NCBI GenBank assembly: GCA_934636105.1
Contig: CAKTZR010000005.1
Span: 1 to 64,000, forward strand
Source of the DNA: an uncultured Clostridia bacterium
GTDB taxonomy: Bacteria > Bacillota > Clostridia > Christensenellales > Aristaeellaceae
Direction of reading: 5' to 3'
Length of the DNA stretch: 64,000 nt
Shown: positions 8,808 to 16,144 of the stretch, piece after piece
Layout of the letters: each line of letters begins with the position of its first letter
Numbering within the stretch: the stretch's first letter is position 1
Notes under the pieces: generated by a model
The model's database searches: none
Seen by the model: the letters and a program-made list of their open reading frames with translations, nothing else
Told to the model about the DNA's origin: nothing
Made by a program: the position numbers and the translations under genes

Positions 8808-9335
8808 TCATTCAAATATATCCGAACTCATCACATCGTCGCCGCGCTCCAGCGCGACAACGCCCGTGCGAACCAGCTCCAGAATGCCGTAATCCTCCAG
8901 AAGCCGCATCATCGCGGTGATCTTGTCGTTGTCCCCCGTGATTTCCAGAATCATCGAGGATTTGGTCACGTCCAGCACCTTTGCCTTAAAAATATCCACC
9001 AGCCGCATCAGCCCCTCGCGCTCTTTCACGCTCGCGGCGACTTTGACCAGCAGCAGCTGGCGCTCCACGTCGTTGCGGGTGCTGAGCACCTGCACCTTCT
9101 GCACGCAGATCAGCTTGTAGAGCTGCTGCACCAGCTGCTCGATGTGCGCATCGTCGCCCAGCACCACAATCGTGATGCGGGAGACCTCGCTGTCCTGCGT
9201 CGGGCCGACGGCCAGGCTCTCAATGTTGAAGCCGCGCCGGGAGAACAGGCCGGATACGCGGGAAAGCACGCCCGGTTCGTTGGAAACCAGCACGCCGACG
9301 GTATAGCGGCGCAGGTTTTCGGGATTGATCATCAT
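8808..9335 (-). CDS. ilvN: Acetolactate synthase small (regulatory) subunit
   Basis: A 175-residue protein with an N-terminal ACT domain (YTVGVLVSNEPGVLSRVSGLFSRRGFNI, read in parts) and the conserved C-terminal half. It binds valine and modulates IlvB. The ribosome site GGAGGTGA sits 7 bases before the first of two adjacent ATGs. It lies between ilvB and ilvC with short gaps. Confidence 0.96.
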   Translation of the reverse strand: MMINPENLRRYTVGVLVSNEPGVLSRVSGLFSRRGFNIESLAVGPTQDSEVSRITIVVLGDDAHIEQLVQQLYKLICVQKVQVLSTRNDVERQLLLVKVAASVKEREGLMRLVDIFKAKVLDVTKSSMILEITGDNDKITAMMRLLEDYGILELVRTGVVALERGDDVMSSDIFE

Positions 9336-9351
9336 AAGCCGCTCACCTCCG

Positions 9352-11061
9352 TCAGTTCAGGCAGAACGAGTCGATCGGCGAACCCGGCGCAACCATCGGC
9401 GCAACCATCTCGTCGATATCCAGCATGCACTCGATGATGCAGGGTTCGCGCTTCTCGACGGCCGTTTTGAACGCCGCCGCAAACGCCTCCACCGTGTCCA
9501 CCCGCGTGCCGGAAAGGCCGTAGGCCTCGGCCAGCTTCATGAAGTCCGGCCCGCGGTCGAGCGTCGTCTGGCTGTATCGATGGCCAAAGAACAACGTCTG
9601 CCACTGGCGCACCATGCCCAGCGTGCCGTTGTTGAAAATGACGACGATCACCGGAATATTGTAATAGCCAATGGTGGAAAGCTCGGTCAGGTTCATGCGG
9701 AACGATCCGTCGCCCGTAATCAGCGCCACGGGCCTGCCCTCCGGGTCGCTCGCCGCCGCGCCCATCGCCGCGCCGAGACCGAAGCCCATCGTGCCCAAGC
9801 CGCCGCTGGTAATCAGCTGACGCGGATGCAGGAACGGGAAATGCTGCGCCGTCCACATCTGGTGCTGACCCACGTCGGTCGCCACGGTGATTTCCGGCGC
9901 AATCGCGGCCATCTGGCGGAGAATCTTGCGCGGCTCAAACAGCTCGTCGCTCAAATATTCCTCCATCATGCTGCGCGCCTGCTGCATCCACTGGGCATTG
10001 TCCTTCTGCTCCACGCGCGGGAGCAGCAAATCCAGCACCACGCGCGCATCGCCGGTGATATGCAGCGTGGTCGAAACGTTCTTGTTGATTTCCGCGCGGT
10101 CGATATCGATGTGCAGCACCTTGGCCTGCGCCGCGAACGTCGCCGCGTTGCCCAGCGCGCGATCCGAAAAGCGCACGCCGACGGCAATCAGCAGGTCGCA
10201 GCGCTGCATGGCGATGTTCGCCGCGTGCGTGCCGTGCATGCCCAGCATGCCCAGCATCCGCGGGTTATCCGCCGGAACCGCGCCCAGACCCATCAGCGTG
10301 GAGACCACGGGCGCATCCACCCGGTCGGCAAAGGCCAGCAGCTCGTTTTCCGCGCCGGAGAGAATCACGCCGCCGCCGCAGTAAATCAGCGGCTTCTGCG
10401 CTTCGGCAATCAACTTGGCTGCCTGCTCCAGCCGGGGCGCGGCCTTCACCTTGTAGCGCTCCAGCGCTTCGCCTTCGGGGCGGAGCTGCGCCGTCGGGTG
10501 TTTCATGGAGAGCTTGGGGATCAGCTGTGCGCCGCTGGCGGATTCATACTCCGTCTCGGCGATCTGCACATCCTTCGGAATGTCGATCAGCACCGGGCCG
10601 GGGCGGCCGCTGGATGCGATGTAAAACGCTTCGCGGACGATATCGGCCAGCTTATCCACCCTTGTGACCAGATAGTTGTGCTTGGTGACGGGCATCGTCA
10701 TACCGGAAATATCCGCTTCCTGAAAGGAATCCGTGCCCATCAGGCTCTGCGGCACGTTGCCGGTGATGAAGACAATCGGCGTGGAATCCATATAGGCCGT
10801 CGCAATCGGCGTCACCAGATTCGTCGCGCCGGGGCCGCTTGTGGCGATGCACACGCCCGTCTTGCCGCTGGCGCGGGCATAGCCGTCCGCCGCATGACCC
10901 GCATGCTGTTCATGCGCGGTCAGCACATGATGAATGCGATCCTGACGCTTGTAGAGTTCATCGTAAATCGGCAAAACCGCGCCGCCGGGGAAGCCGAACA
11001 CGGTTCCAACGCCCTGCTCGATGAGGCATTCAATCAGAATCGCCGCTCCGTTGAGTTTCAC
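9352..11061 (-). CDS. ilvB: Acetolactate synthase large (catalytic) subunit
   Basis: IlvB is the thiamine-diphosphate enzyme that condenses pyruvate to acetolactate, the first branched-chain step. The N-terminal catalytic region GFPGGAVLPIYDEL and HEQHAGHAADGYARA, and the C-terminal ThDP-binding motif starting ITGDGSFRMN and ending FNNG, are intact. The start is a GTG at 11061, because GGAGGAGAGAAC directly precedes it; the upstream ATG of the same frame lies inside the leader RNA. That gives 569 residues, normal for the family. Expression is expected to be T-box controlled. Confidence 0.96.
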   Translation of the reverse strand: MKLNGAAILIECLIEQGVGTVFGFPGGAVLPIYDELYKRQDRIHHVLTAHEQHAGHAADGYARASGKTGVCIATSGPGATNLVTPIATAYMDSTPIVFITGNVPQSLMGTDSFQEADISGMTMPVTKHNYLVTRVDKLADIVREAFYIASSGRPGPVLIDIPKDVQIAETEYESASGAQLIPKLSMKHPTAQLRPEGEALERYKVKAAPRLEQAAKLIAEAQKPLIYCGGGVILSGAENELLAFADRVDAPVVSTLMGLGAVPADNPRMLGMLGMHGTHAANIAMQRCDLLIAVGVRFSDRALGNAATFAAQAKVLHIDIDRAEINKNVSTTLHITGDARVVLDLLLPRVEQKDNAQWMQQARSMMEEYLSDELFEPRKILRQMAAIAPEITVATDVGQHQMWTAQHFPFLHPRQLITSGGLGTMGFGLGAAMGAAASDPEGRPVALITGDGSFRMNLTELSTIGYYNIPVIVVIFNNGTLGMVRQWQTLFFGHRYSQTTLDRGPDFMKLAEAYGLSGTRVDTVEAFAAAFKTAVEKREPCIIECMLDIDEMVAPMVAPGSPIDSFCLN

Positions 11062-11105
11062 GTTCTCTCCTCCTGCATTATAAACCTTGCTTACCCCATC
11101 TTTAG

Positions 11106-11170
11106 CCGAAGGTTTCCAAAGGGCGATCGGAAAGCCCTTTGGTCGAGTCCGCAGACTCGAAATCCCTTCG
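11106..11170 (-). repeat. Three-way-junction element between T-box and ilvB
   Basis: A 65-base palindromic element. The outer stem is CGAAGG/CCTTCG (11107-11112 with 11165-11170). Inside are two perfect hairpins: CCAAAGGGC/GCCCTTTGG (11116-11142) and TCGAGTC/GACTCGA (11143-11160). It lies downstream of the T-box terminator and is therefore transcribed only on readthrough. It looks like a dispersed intergenic repeat of the kind seen in GC-rich gut clostridia, but only one copy was noticed here. Confidence 0.6.
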
Positions 11171-11187
11171 ATCCTGATGAAGTGTGT

Positions 11188-11451
11188 AAAAAAGCAGCCT
11201 CCCACCCCGCTTTAGGGCGAAAGGCTGCTTTCGCGGTACCACCTAAATTCCGTGCCTGCGCACGCTCATTGAGCACACATCATGCTCATTTCCCCGTAAC
11301 GGAGGAAAACCGGCAGACCTACGCGGCCAGAATGGCGTTCAGCCTGCGGCTCCGAGGCGACCAGCCCGCGCGCCCTCGCAGGAGCCTCGCACCGCCGCTC
11401 CCTCGCTTAGCGTTTCCACGCGGATTCTTCCTCGTCATCGCCGGAATATGT
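11188..11451 (-). promoter_or_regulatory. T-box leader controlling ilvBNCD
   Basis: The minus strand carries the T-box sequence AATTTAGGTGGTACCGCG (11232-11249), which pairs with the free CCA end of uncharged tRNA. It overlaps the terminator stem GCAGCCTTTCGCCC with its partner, followed by six T (11188-11193). The start of stem I is seen as GATGACGAGGAAGA near the promoter, with an AG-bulge-like GGGAGCGGCGGTG further on. I could not fix the specifier codon; leucine, isoleucine or valine is expected from the operon. Confidence 0.92.
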
Positions 11452-11457
11452 GCCATT

Positions 11458-11486
11458 ATCTTATCACGACGGCCACAGGCTGTCAA
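11458..11486 (-). promoter_or_regulatory. Promoter of the ilv operon
   Basis: The minus strand has a perfect TTGACA (11481-11486), 17 bases, then TAAGAT (11458-11463), just before the T-box stem I. Confidence 0.88.
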
Positions 11487-11568
11487 GCCATATTCTGTTG
11501 AAAAAAGCGCGTTATTGCGAAAAACCTTGAATAACTTTCACCTTCCGTGTTGACAAGTTGTCTGACGT

Positions 11569-12363
11569 TCATGTTTCGGCATGCGGTTCGCCGCTTCGAT
11601 CCACAGCCGGAAGCGCCTCCGGCTTTTCCCCCGGCAGATTGGCCCAGGCCAAAACGCCGCCCGCAATCGCCTGCGCGACCTGCTGGCGGTAATCCTCGGT
11701 GAGCAGCAGCGCTTCCTCTTTAGCATTAGATAAAAAGCCGCATTCCACCAGCACGCTCGGCACGCCCAGCGTCAAAATGTAGTAATCCCCGCCAAGCGCC
11801 GTCCGCGTCTTTTTGGGGGACAGTTTTTCGTTCATCGTTTCCTGAATCGCACCTGCCAAAAGCCGCCCGGCCGGACAGCCCTCCCGATAAAACACCTGCG
11901 GCCCGCTCTGGCTCCGCCCCGCATATTCGTTCATGTGGATGGAAAGCACCATCTGCGCGCCGCCCTGCTCGATGAGCGCCGCGCGGCGCTGCATGTCCTG
12001 AAGTTTTTTGCGGATCGGCGGGTCTTCGTCGCAGAGCGCATAGTCGTCCGTCCGCGTCATCATCACCCGCGCGCCCTGCGCTTCCAAAATCGCTTCCAGC
12101 CGACGCGCCACATCGAGGTTCAGCCCTTTTTCCGGCGTGCCGCTCACCCGCCCGACCGCGCCGCCGTCATATCCGCCGTGTCCCGCGTCCAGCGCGATGA
12201 CAAAGCCCGAAAGCGGCCCGCTCTCCTCCGCATCCAAAACTTCTTCCGCCTGCCGCGCCGCCCGAAAGGTCTGCACGGCGTTTTCCCCCGCGCAGGCCAA
12301 CAGCAGCGCCGTGCAGAGCGCGCTGACCGAAAGCAGCGCCCACTTCATCTTTCTGCCCCACAT
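11569..12363 (-). CDS. N-acetylmuramoyl-L-alanine amidase, CwlD-like
   Basis: A 264-residue Amidase_3 enzyme that would cut the bond between muramic acid and L-alanine in peptidoglycan. Zinc ligands are visible in LDAGHGGYDGG, the Glu of PEKGLNLDVAR and SIHMN; the catalytic Glu is in LVECGFLSN. The segment SQSGPQVFYREG resembles CwlD, which makes muramic lactam in spore cortex. The N terminus is a hydrophobic signal or anchor that ends LLLAC, possibly a lipobox. The start at 12363 (MWGRK) is chosen for the GAGGAGGGGG upstream; the same frame extends to 12552 without a better site. Confidence 0.88.
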   Translation of the reverse strand: MWGRKMKWALLSVSALCTALLLACAGENAVQTFRAARQAEEVLDAEESGPLSGFVIALDAGHGGYDGGAVGRVSGTPEKGLNLDVARRLEAILEAQGARVMMTRTDDYALCDEDPPIRKKLQDMQRRAALIEQGGAQMVLSIHMNEYAGRSQSGPQVFYREGCPAGRLLAGAIQETMNEKLSPKKTRTALGGDYYILTLGVPSVLVECGFLSNAKEEALLLTEDYRQQVAQAIAGGVLAWANLPGEKPEALPAVDRSGEPHAET

Positions 12364-12494
12364 GGCCGTCCCCCTCCTCGCTTCGGCCACAAGTATGCGG
12401 AATCCGCCCAAAAGATGACACGCCGACGCCATAAAGTTTATACGTCTATCCAATTTTATCTTTTCGCAACCAATTTGTCGAACGGGCGCGTCAC

Positions 12495-12661
12495 TTATCC
12501 CCGGCTTTCCAACATTTCCCCCACAGTTATCCTCCGTTTTGTCCACAGCCATTTTTGTAGAAATCGCAGGAAAAACGAGTTTTCCACCGAGTTATCCACA
12601 GTTGTCCACAGGCAAATCGGTGTTTTTCCCGTTTAACTGTGGATAACTCATTTTATCCACA
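12495..12661. other. DnaA-box cluster (candidate replication origin or DnaA-titration site)
   Basis: Three perfect TTATCCACA boxes occur at 12592-12600 (+), 12638-12646 (-) and 12653-12661 (+). TTGTCCACA (one mismatch) occurs at 12539-12547 and 12602-12610, and weaker TTATCC-start boxes at 12495 and 12527. They fill a 595-base gene-free gap between a left-reading amidase and the right-reading tRNA-Arg; the right half of the gap is rich in A/T runs (about 12715-12890). No dnaA gene is in the window. Confidence 0.75.
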
Positions 12662-12889
12662 GTTAGCATTTCCGCAACGTCTGGTGTTTAACCTTTCGCC
12701 GCTCCCTGCCTTCTTTCGTTCTTTTCGCAGGTTTTCGACGTTTTTTCCTTGGTTTAACAAGAAAAAAATTCACTTTTCCTTTTCGATTTTCGCTTGGCTT
12801 CATTCTTCCCAAAAGTCGCCCCGTTTTCCGATGAAATCCGGCGCTTTCAGCACGAAGTCAGAAAATGTAAAAAAATTTGAAAAAAAGTA

Positions 12890-12918
12890 TTGACATTCTT
12901 CGCGATCCGCGGTATAAT
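12890..12918 (+). promoter_or_regulatory. Consensus promoter of tRNA-Arg
   Basis: TTGACA (12890-12895), a 17-base spacer and TATAAT (12913-12918): a perfect sigma-A promoter about 40 bases before the tRNA. Confidence 0.93.
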
Positions 12919-12958
12919 CATTTTCGTTCCGAGCGACTGGAACGAAAAATTCAAGATT

Positions 12959-13035
12959 GCACCCATAGCTCAGCTGGATAGAGCGTTTGACTACGAATCA
13001 AAAGGCCACAGGTTCGAATCCTGTTGGGTGCACCA
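12959..13035 (+). tRNA. tRNA-Arg (ACG)
   Basis: The cloverleaf is complete. The acceptor stem is GCACCCA/TGGGTGC, the anticodon stem TTTGA/TCAAA encloses CTACGAA (anticodon ACG), the T-arm contains GGTTCGAATCC, and the CCA end is encoded. GC content and gene type change to phage immediately downstream, so its 3' end is the likely prophage attachment site. Confidence 0.97.
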
Positions 13036-13037
13036 TA

Positions 13038-13078
13038 AAAACCCTTGACGAGCTTCGCGCCGTTGAGGGTTTTTCTTT
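13038..13078 (+). terminator. Terminator after tRNA-Arg
   Basis: AACCCTTGACG pairs with CGTTGAGGGTT, followed by TTTTTCTTTT, immediately after the tRNA CCA. Confidence 0.8.
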
Positions 13079-13095
13079 TGTATCTACAAGAAAAA

Positions 13096-13136
13096 AGAGA
13101 GCTTATGGTCGGTCACTTCCCGAAAGCTCTCTTTTT
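13096..13136. terminator. Bidirectional terminator at the prophage left end
   Basis: AGAGAGCTT (13096-13104) pairs with AAGCTCTCT (13124-13132). It is flanked by A6 on the left and T5 on the right, so it can stop transcription from both sides, separating the tRNA from the leftward phage operon. Confidence 0.75.
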
Positions 13137-13205
13137 GTCTTTCTCCATTTCATCCACTACATCTTCCACCTGTTTGGGCTGTGTGGTAGAAATGTGGTAT
13201 ACACA

Positions 13206-13487
13206 TCACGCTTCTTTGCCGTCCCAGCTACAAACGCCGTAAAAATTTGTTCCGGCGTAAAAATATTTTCCAGCTTTCTTGGCGAACGTCATGTACGTCG
13301 GAGCGAAAGAGCCGTCCTTCTTTTTTTCGTAGGAATACGGTTCGCTGCTCTGGAATCCAACAAACAAGCTATCCCGCAGTCTGAGCGGCGGCAGGAGGTC
13401 AAAGAAGTGAAAGTATACCTCTTCGCTGATTTCCGTCCCGACGGGCAAAGTTGCAAAATCTTCAGGGGAATTTTCAAACGTAATCAT
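13206..13487 (-). CDS. Small phage protein of unknown function
   Basis: A 93-residue soluble protein (MITFENSPEDFATLP start). I do not recognise a specific family; the segment LPPLRLRDSLFVGFQSSEP is reminiscent of small plasmid/phage proteins that contain a conserved Pro-Pro-x-Arg and FxxSEP stretch. It is the last gene of the leftward operon starting at the promoter at 14975-15003 and overlaps the next gene by 4 bases. Confidence 0.65.
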   Translation of the reverse strand: MITFENSPEDFATLPVGTEISEEVYFHFFDLLPPLRLRDSLFVGFQSSEPYSYEKKKDGSFAPTYMTFAKKAGKYFYAGTNFYGVCSWDGKEA

Positions 13488-14404
13488 GCGCCCACATCCT
13501 GAATCTTTCTGATTTCCTCGATTGCTTGACGTGCCGCCCGTTGCCCATTACTGTTGAGCTGTCGTTGCCACGCTCCTTGAGATGGTGCCCAGCGGAAACC
13601 GTTACCCTTCAATATGCTTCTGATTTCCAGCTCAGGCTTTCCGTCGAAAATAAGCTGAATCCTCATGAGCTGGGTATCTTCGACAACACGCAGCCCTTCA
13701 ACATCCTCTACCTCAGTATCACTATCGCCAGAAGCCTTAATCTCTTGAAGCTCTTCAATCCGCTTTTTCAACCTGCGAATTTCTGCATTATTGTTCGTGA
13801 GGCAGTAGGAGGGAAACGGGGTCGGATCAATTCTCCAATCAGCCGCCGTGTCCGCCTTGAACTTCTCAATCTGATCTTGGCTCAAAAGGTCGCAACCATC
13901 TAATGTCTTGTTTTTGCGATAATAGGCATTTACACCTTTCATCCGCTCTTGAAGCTCCACCAAATCTTCCACTTTGGCTTCCAGCTTCACAAGTGCCTGC
14001 TCATCATTCGCTTTGATTCCGCCAGTTCCGACTTTGCGAATCTTATCAAGGATTCCTTCGACCTCTTTGTACTTCGCCATGTGAGCATCTGCACGAGCGT
14101 TCTGCTTCTGCTTTTTCCGCACCGGGAAGTTGCTGCCACCAGCAATCAGAATAGAAGGACACATCGTTCCAATCCTGCTTTCGGTATTCATCCACTCAGC
14201 CAGCTTGAAAGCATAGCGATCAAGCAGAGTGTCGATCACATCGGCATAATCTGGCTTACGCTGCTTCTCGCGTTCAGCGATAGCCGCAGCATCGTCTACC
14301 ATCTGCTTATATTCTTCGGTCTTCTGTCCCTGCTTATAGTCGCTCATGGACATCATATTATGAGCAACACGCGCAGTCGTTTCATCAATGGAATAGTATT
14401 TCAT
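13484..14404 (-). CDS. Coiled-coil phage protein of unknown function
   Basis: A 306-residue protein. The start at 14404 (MKYYSIDETTAR) has AAGGAG upstream. The middle (residues about 90-190) is charged and helical. The C-terminal about 60 residues (LRIQLIFDGKPELEIRSIL followed by KGNGFRWAPSQGAWQRQL, read in parts) match a small domain found at the ends of large phage and conjugative-element polyvalent proteins, so a role in host takeover or DNA handling is possible. No enzymatic motif was seen. Confidence 0.75.
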   Translation of the reverse strand: MKYYSIDETTARVAHNMMSMSDYKQGQKTEEYKQMVDDAAAIAEREKQRKPDYADVIDTLLDRYAFKLAEWMNTESRIGTMCPSILIAGGSNFPVRKKQKQNARADAHMAKYKEVEGILDKIRKVGTGGIKANDEQALVKLEAKVEDLVELQERMKGVNAYYRKNKTLDGCDLLSQDQIEKFKADTAADWRIDPTPFPSYCLTNNNAEIRRLKKRIEELQEIKASGDSDTEVEDVEGLRVVEDTQLMRIQLIFDGKPELEIRSILKGNGFRWAPSQGAWQRQLNSNGQRAARQAIEEIRKIQDVGA

Positions 14405-14417
14405 GATATTCTTCTCC

Positions 14418-14612
14418 TTATCGCTCGAACCTGTACAGGTCAATCAAATCTTGCTGTCTCCAACCTTCATGGGTAAACGGATCGTCTTCGTAATTCTCGA
14501 CGGCGCATGCACTCTCGGATGCAATAGATGAATCAATTTCCGCATTGATTACATCATCGGAGAATCCTTGCTCTCGCATTTCATCAACAACAGCAGTATA
14601 ATCCATGCTCAT
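14418..14612 (-). CDS. Small acidic phage protein of unknown function
   Basis: A 64-residue protein starting MSMDYTAVVDEMREQ; an earlier in-frame ATG at 14633 is possible, but AGAAGG sits closer to 14612. It is rich in acidic residues and has no recognisable motif. It is followed by the 306-residue gene in the same operon. Confidence 0.55.
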   Translation of the reverse strand: MSMDYTAVVDEMREQGFSDDVINAEIDSSIASESACAVENYEDDPFTHEGWRQQDLIDLYRFER

Positions 14613-14626
14613 GCCTTCTTTCTGTC

Positions 14627-14655
14627 TTGACATACGCCCTACTACTTGATAAAAT
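14627..14655 (+). promoter_or_regulatory. Plus-strand promoter of a candidate small RNA
   Basis: TTGACA (14627-14632), a 17-base spacer and TAAAAT (14650-14655). It opposes all neighbouring genes and overlaps the 5' end of the small gene at 14418-14612. Confidence 0.7.
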
Positions 14656-14660
14656 ATGGC

Positions 14661-14744
14661 TGAGAATCCGGGCTGGGGTAGAGCATCCCAACCCGTTTCC
14701 CATCAGCGAACTGCCCTTGAGCTGACACACGGGGCAGTTTTTTT
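14661..14744 (+). ncRNA. Candidate phage small RNA, about 84 nt
   Basis: Downstream of a near-consensus plus-strand promoter, this stretch folds into two hairpins. The first pairs CGGGCTGGG with CCCAACCCG (about 14672-14697). The second pairs AACTGCCC (14709-14716) with GGGCAGTT (14732-14739) and runs into seven T (14738-14744), an intrinsic terminator. No open frame fits inside. It lies between two leftward genes and its 3' end just reaches the stop of the 48-residue gene. Confidence 0.65.
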
Positions 14745-14889
14745 ATTTGCTGATAATGCCGTCTGCATAGGCATCAAGCTCCTTGCGGAACTGTTCAATG
14801 TCCTTGCCCTCAGCAATGGCTTTGTCCAGCATCCGCAATACGCGAAGGACTGCTGCTTCCTCTGCGTATTCAGCTCCATTCTTGCCCAT
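14743..14889 (-). CDS. 48-residue phage protein of unknown function
   Basis: This short frame encodes MGKNGAEYAEEAAVLRVLRM and so on, ending ADGIISK, and has GAAAGGAG 6 bases before the ATG. It is the first gene after the parS-linked promoter at 14975-15003. It is predicted to be all helical and acidic. It could be a small regulator or an anti-host protein; nothing in the sequence decides. Confidence 0.7.
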   Translation of the reverse strand: MGKNGAEYAEEAAVLRVLRMLDKAIAEGKDIEQFRKELDAYADGIISK

Positions 14890-14974
14890 GTCGCAACTCC
14901 TTTCGCAACATTCCTGCATTTCTGCATCCTCCTTTCTTCGCTCTACTAGGAGATTCTTCCGTCTCCTTGTATAT

Positions 14975-15003
14975 ATTATACTACTTTAAGATAGTGTTGT
15001 CAA
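14975..15003 (-). promoter_or_regulatory. Leftward promoter A with shared spacer motif
   Basis: The minus strand has TTGACA (14998-15003), a 17-base spacer ACACTATCTTAAAGTAG and TATAAT (14975-14980). It drives the genes at 14889-13206. The spacer resembles those of promoters at 16413 and 18159. Confidence 0.92.
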
Positions 15004-15047
15004 CACTTTTACTTCTGTTTTTGCGATATTTTTTATTTGATTTTGAA

Positions 15048-15063
15048 TGTTTCACGTGAAACA
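15048..15063. promoter_or_regulatory. Perfect parS site, copy A
   Basis: TGTTTCACGTGAAACA is an exact 16-base match to the chromosomal ParB/Spo0J-binding site consensus of bacteria. It lies about 45 bases upstream of the -35 element of promoter A. Confidence 0.9.
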
Positions 15064-15084
15064 ACGATACAATAGTGTGCATAC

Positions 15085-15123
15085 AAAAAAAGCCCCATGT
15101 AGAGCAGAAGCTCGACATGGGGC
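15085..15123 (-). terminator. Terminator A
   Basis: GCCCCATGT pairs with ACATGGGGC (15092-15123), with an inner GAGC/GCTC stem. On the minus strand seven T follow (15085-15091). It ends the operon 18116-15150. Confidence 0.9.
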
Positions 15124-15149
15124 GGTAAAATATTCGTTGGCTTTGTAAT

Positions 15150-15626
15150 TCATCTTTCTTGTTTCATCATCGTTCTATGGTAATTCCATACCAAATCAGC
15201 AGCTTCAAGATTTCTGGATTCAATCCAGTAACTCGCGTCTAGTTCGAAAAACAGCTTTTCGGCATACGCCTTGAAACTGGAAAGAATCTTCCTTTCCTTG
15301 TCCGTTACCGCCAGTTTTTCGGCCTCGCGAATAATCTGCTCAATCTCGCCGATCCGCTTTTCCCTGACGACCAGTGCCCACCGAATCTGTTTTTCACTAC
15401 CTTTCAGTTCCGGCAGGCCGCGTTCTTCTGCCTTTTTCCTCGCGGCTTCCGCTTCGCGCTGGTATGTTTCTTCCTTCTCGCGGTTTCTGCACTCCGGGCA
15501 GACGGTTATATTCTCCTCTGCCCAGCCCTCGAAGTTGTCAGCGTCTCGCCTGTTTGGGCGCTTTGTGACAACCTCAAACTCTTTCCCGCATCTTTCGCAA
15601 ATGCAGCTTGCGCGCGCTATCGTCAT
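15150..15626 (-). CDS. Zinc-ribbon phage protein of unknown function
   Basis: A 158-residue protein starting at 15626 (MTIARASCICERCGK), chosen for the TTGGAGGAATT ribosome site. Two Cys pairs, CICERC near residue 8 and CPEC near residue 46, would bind one zinc. The rest is a long charged helix (EAEAARKKAEERG onward). This looks like a small DNA- or RNA-interacting accessory protein. It is last in its operon, just before terminator A. Confidence 0.7.
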   Translation of the reverse strand: MTIARASCICERCGKEFEVVTKRPNRRDADNFEGWAEENITVCPECRNREKEETYQREAEAARKKAEERGLPELKGSEKQIRWALVVREKRIGEIEQIIREAEKLAVTDKERKILSSFKAYAEKLFFELDASYWIESRNLEAADLVWNYHRTMMKQER

Positions 15627-15655
15627 AATTCCTCCAAGAGAAAACGATAGCTGCC

Positions 15656-16123
15656 TTACGGCAGCATATCGTCTCCGCAAATAACAATTTCTTTTTCATC
15701 TTCGTGGACGTCGCTCCAACGACGCGCCATATCCACGACGCTCATCTTTGCGTCGGAGTACACGACGAACGCGTCGCGTCCAAGTGCATTACCCAGTGCG
15801 ACCATCTGCTCACGCGTGATGCCGAACAGCCAGTGCTTAACGTTCGCTTTGCGCAGAGCAGACACGAGCTGTTCAGCCGCGGCTTCGATTTCCTTTTCCT
15901 CGTCGCAATCCGCGCCGCGCTTCGCCATTCCAAGCATGATCGACATCTTTTCCATCGACGTTTCCACGTCGCCGACGTAGAACTTCTCGCCGTTCTCCCA
16001 TGCTTCGGCATAGATGCTCAAGCAGCGTTCCTTCTCGGAAGGGATGTTCATCTCCGCCAGCGTCATAGTCTGGTCAGAAATTCGACGTGCGGCAAAATAG
16101 ATACGATCCTTGATGCTTTCCAT
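15656..16123 (-). CDS. Phage protein of unknown function
   Basis: A 155-residue protein with a good AAGGAGG site before MESIKDRIYFAARRI. The N-terminal half is helical; the C-terminal half has alternating hydrophobic strands (AFVVYSDAKMSVVDMARRW, EIVICGDDMLP). No catalytic motif was recognised. It overlaps the following gene's upstream region but not its chosen start. Confidence 0.65.
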   Translation of the reverse strand: MESIKDRIYFAARRISDQTMTLAEMNIPSEKERCLSIYAEAWENGEKFYVGDVETSMEKMSIMLGMAKRGADCDEEKEIEAAAEQLVSALRKANVKHWLFGITREQMVALGNALGRDAFVVYSDAKMSVVDMARRWSDVHEDEKEIVICGDDMLP

Positions 16124-16144
16124 AGTGTTTTCCTCCTTGTTCTG

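Larger units (their letters stand above)
14971..15123. repeat. Duplicated promoter/parS/terminator module, copy A
   Basis: This block matches 18155-18309 almost throughout. Bases 15012-15078 are identical to 18196-18262 (67 bases). Going leftward it holds a terminator for the operon on its right, a parS site, and a strong leftward promoter. Confidence 0.95.

Noticed and set aside
9325..11553. 742-residue plus-strand open frame opposite ilvB
   Set aside because: It is the shadow of ilvB, the T-box and promoter; composition is unlike a protein and no family was seen.
12639..12893. 84-residue plus-strand frame in the DnaA-box gap
   Set aside because: It starts within a DnaA box, has no ribosome site, and its Phe/Ser/Lys-rich sequence reflects A/T-rich DNA.
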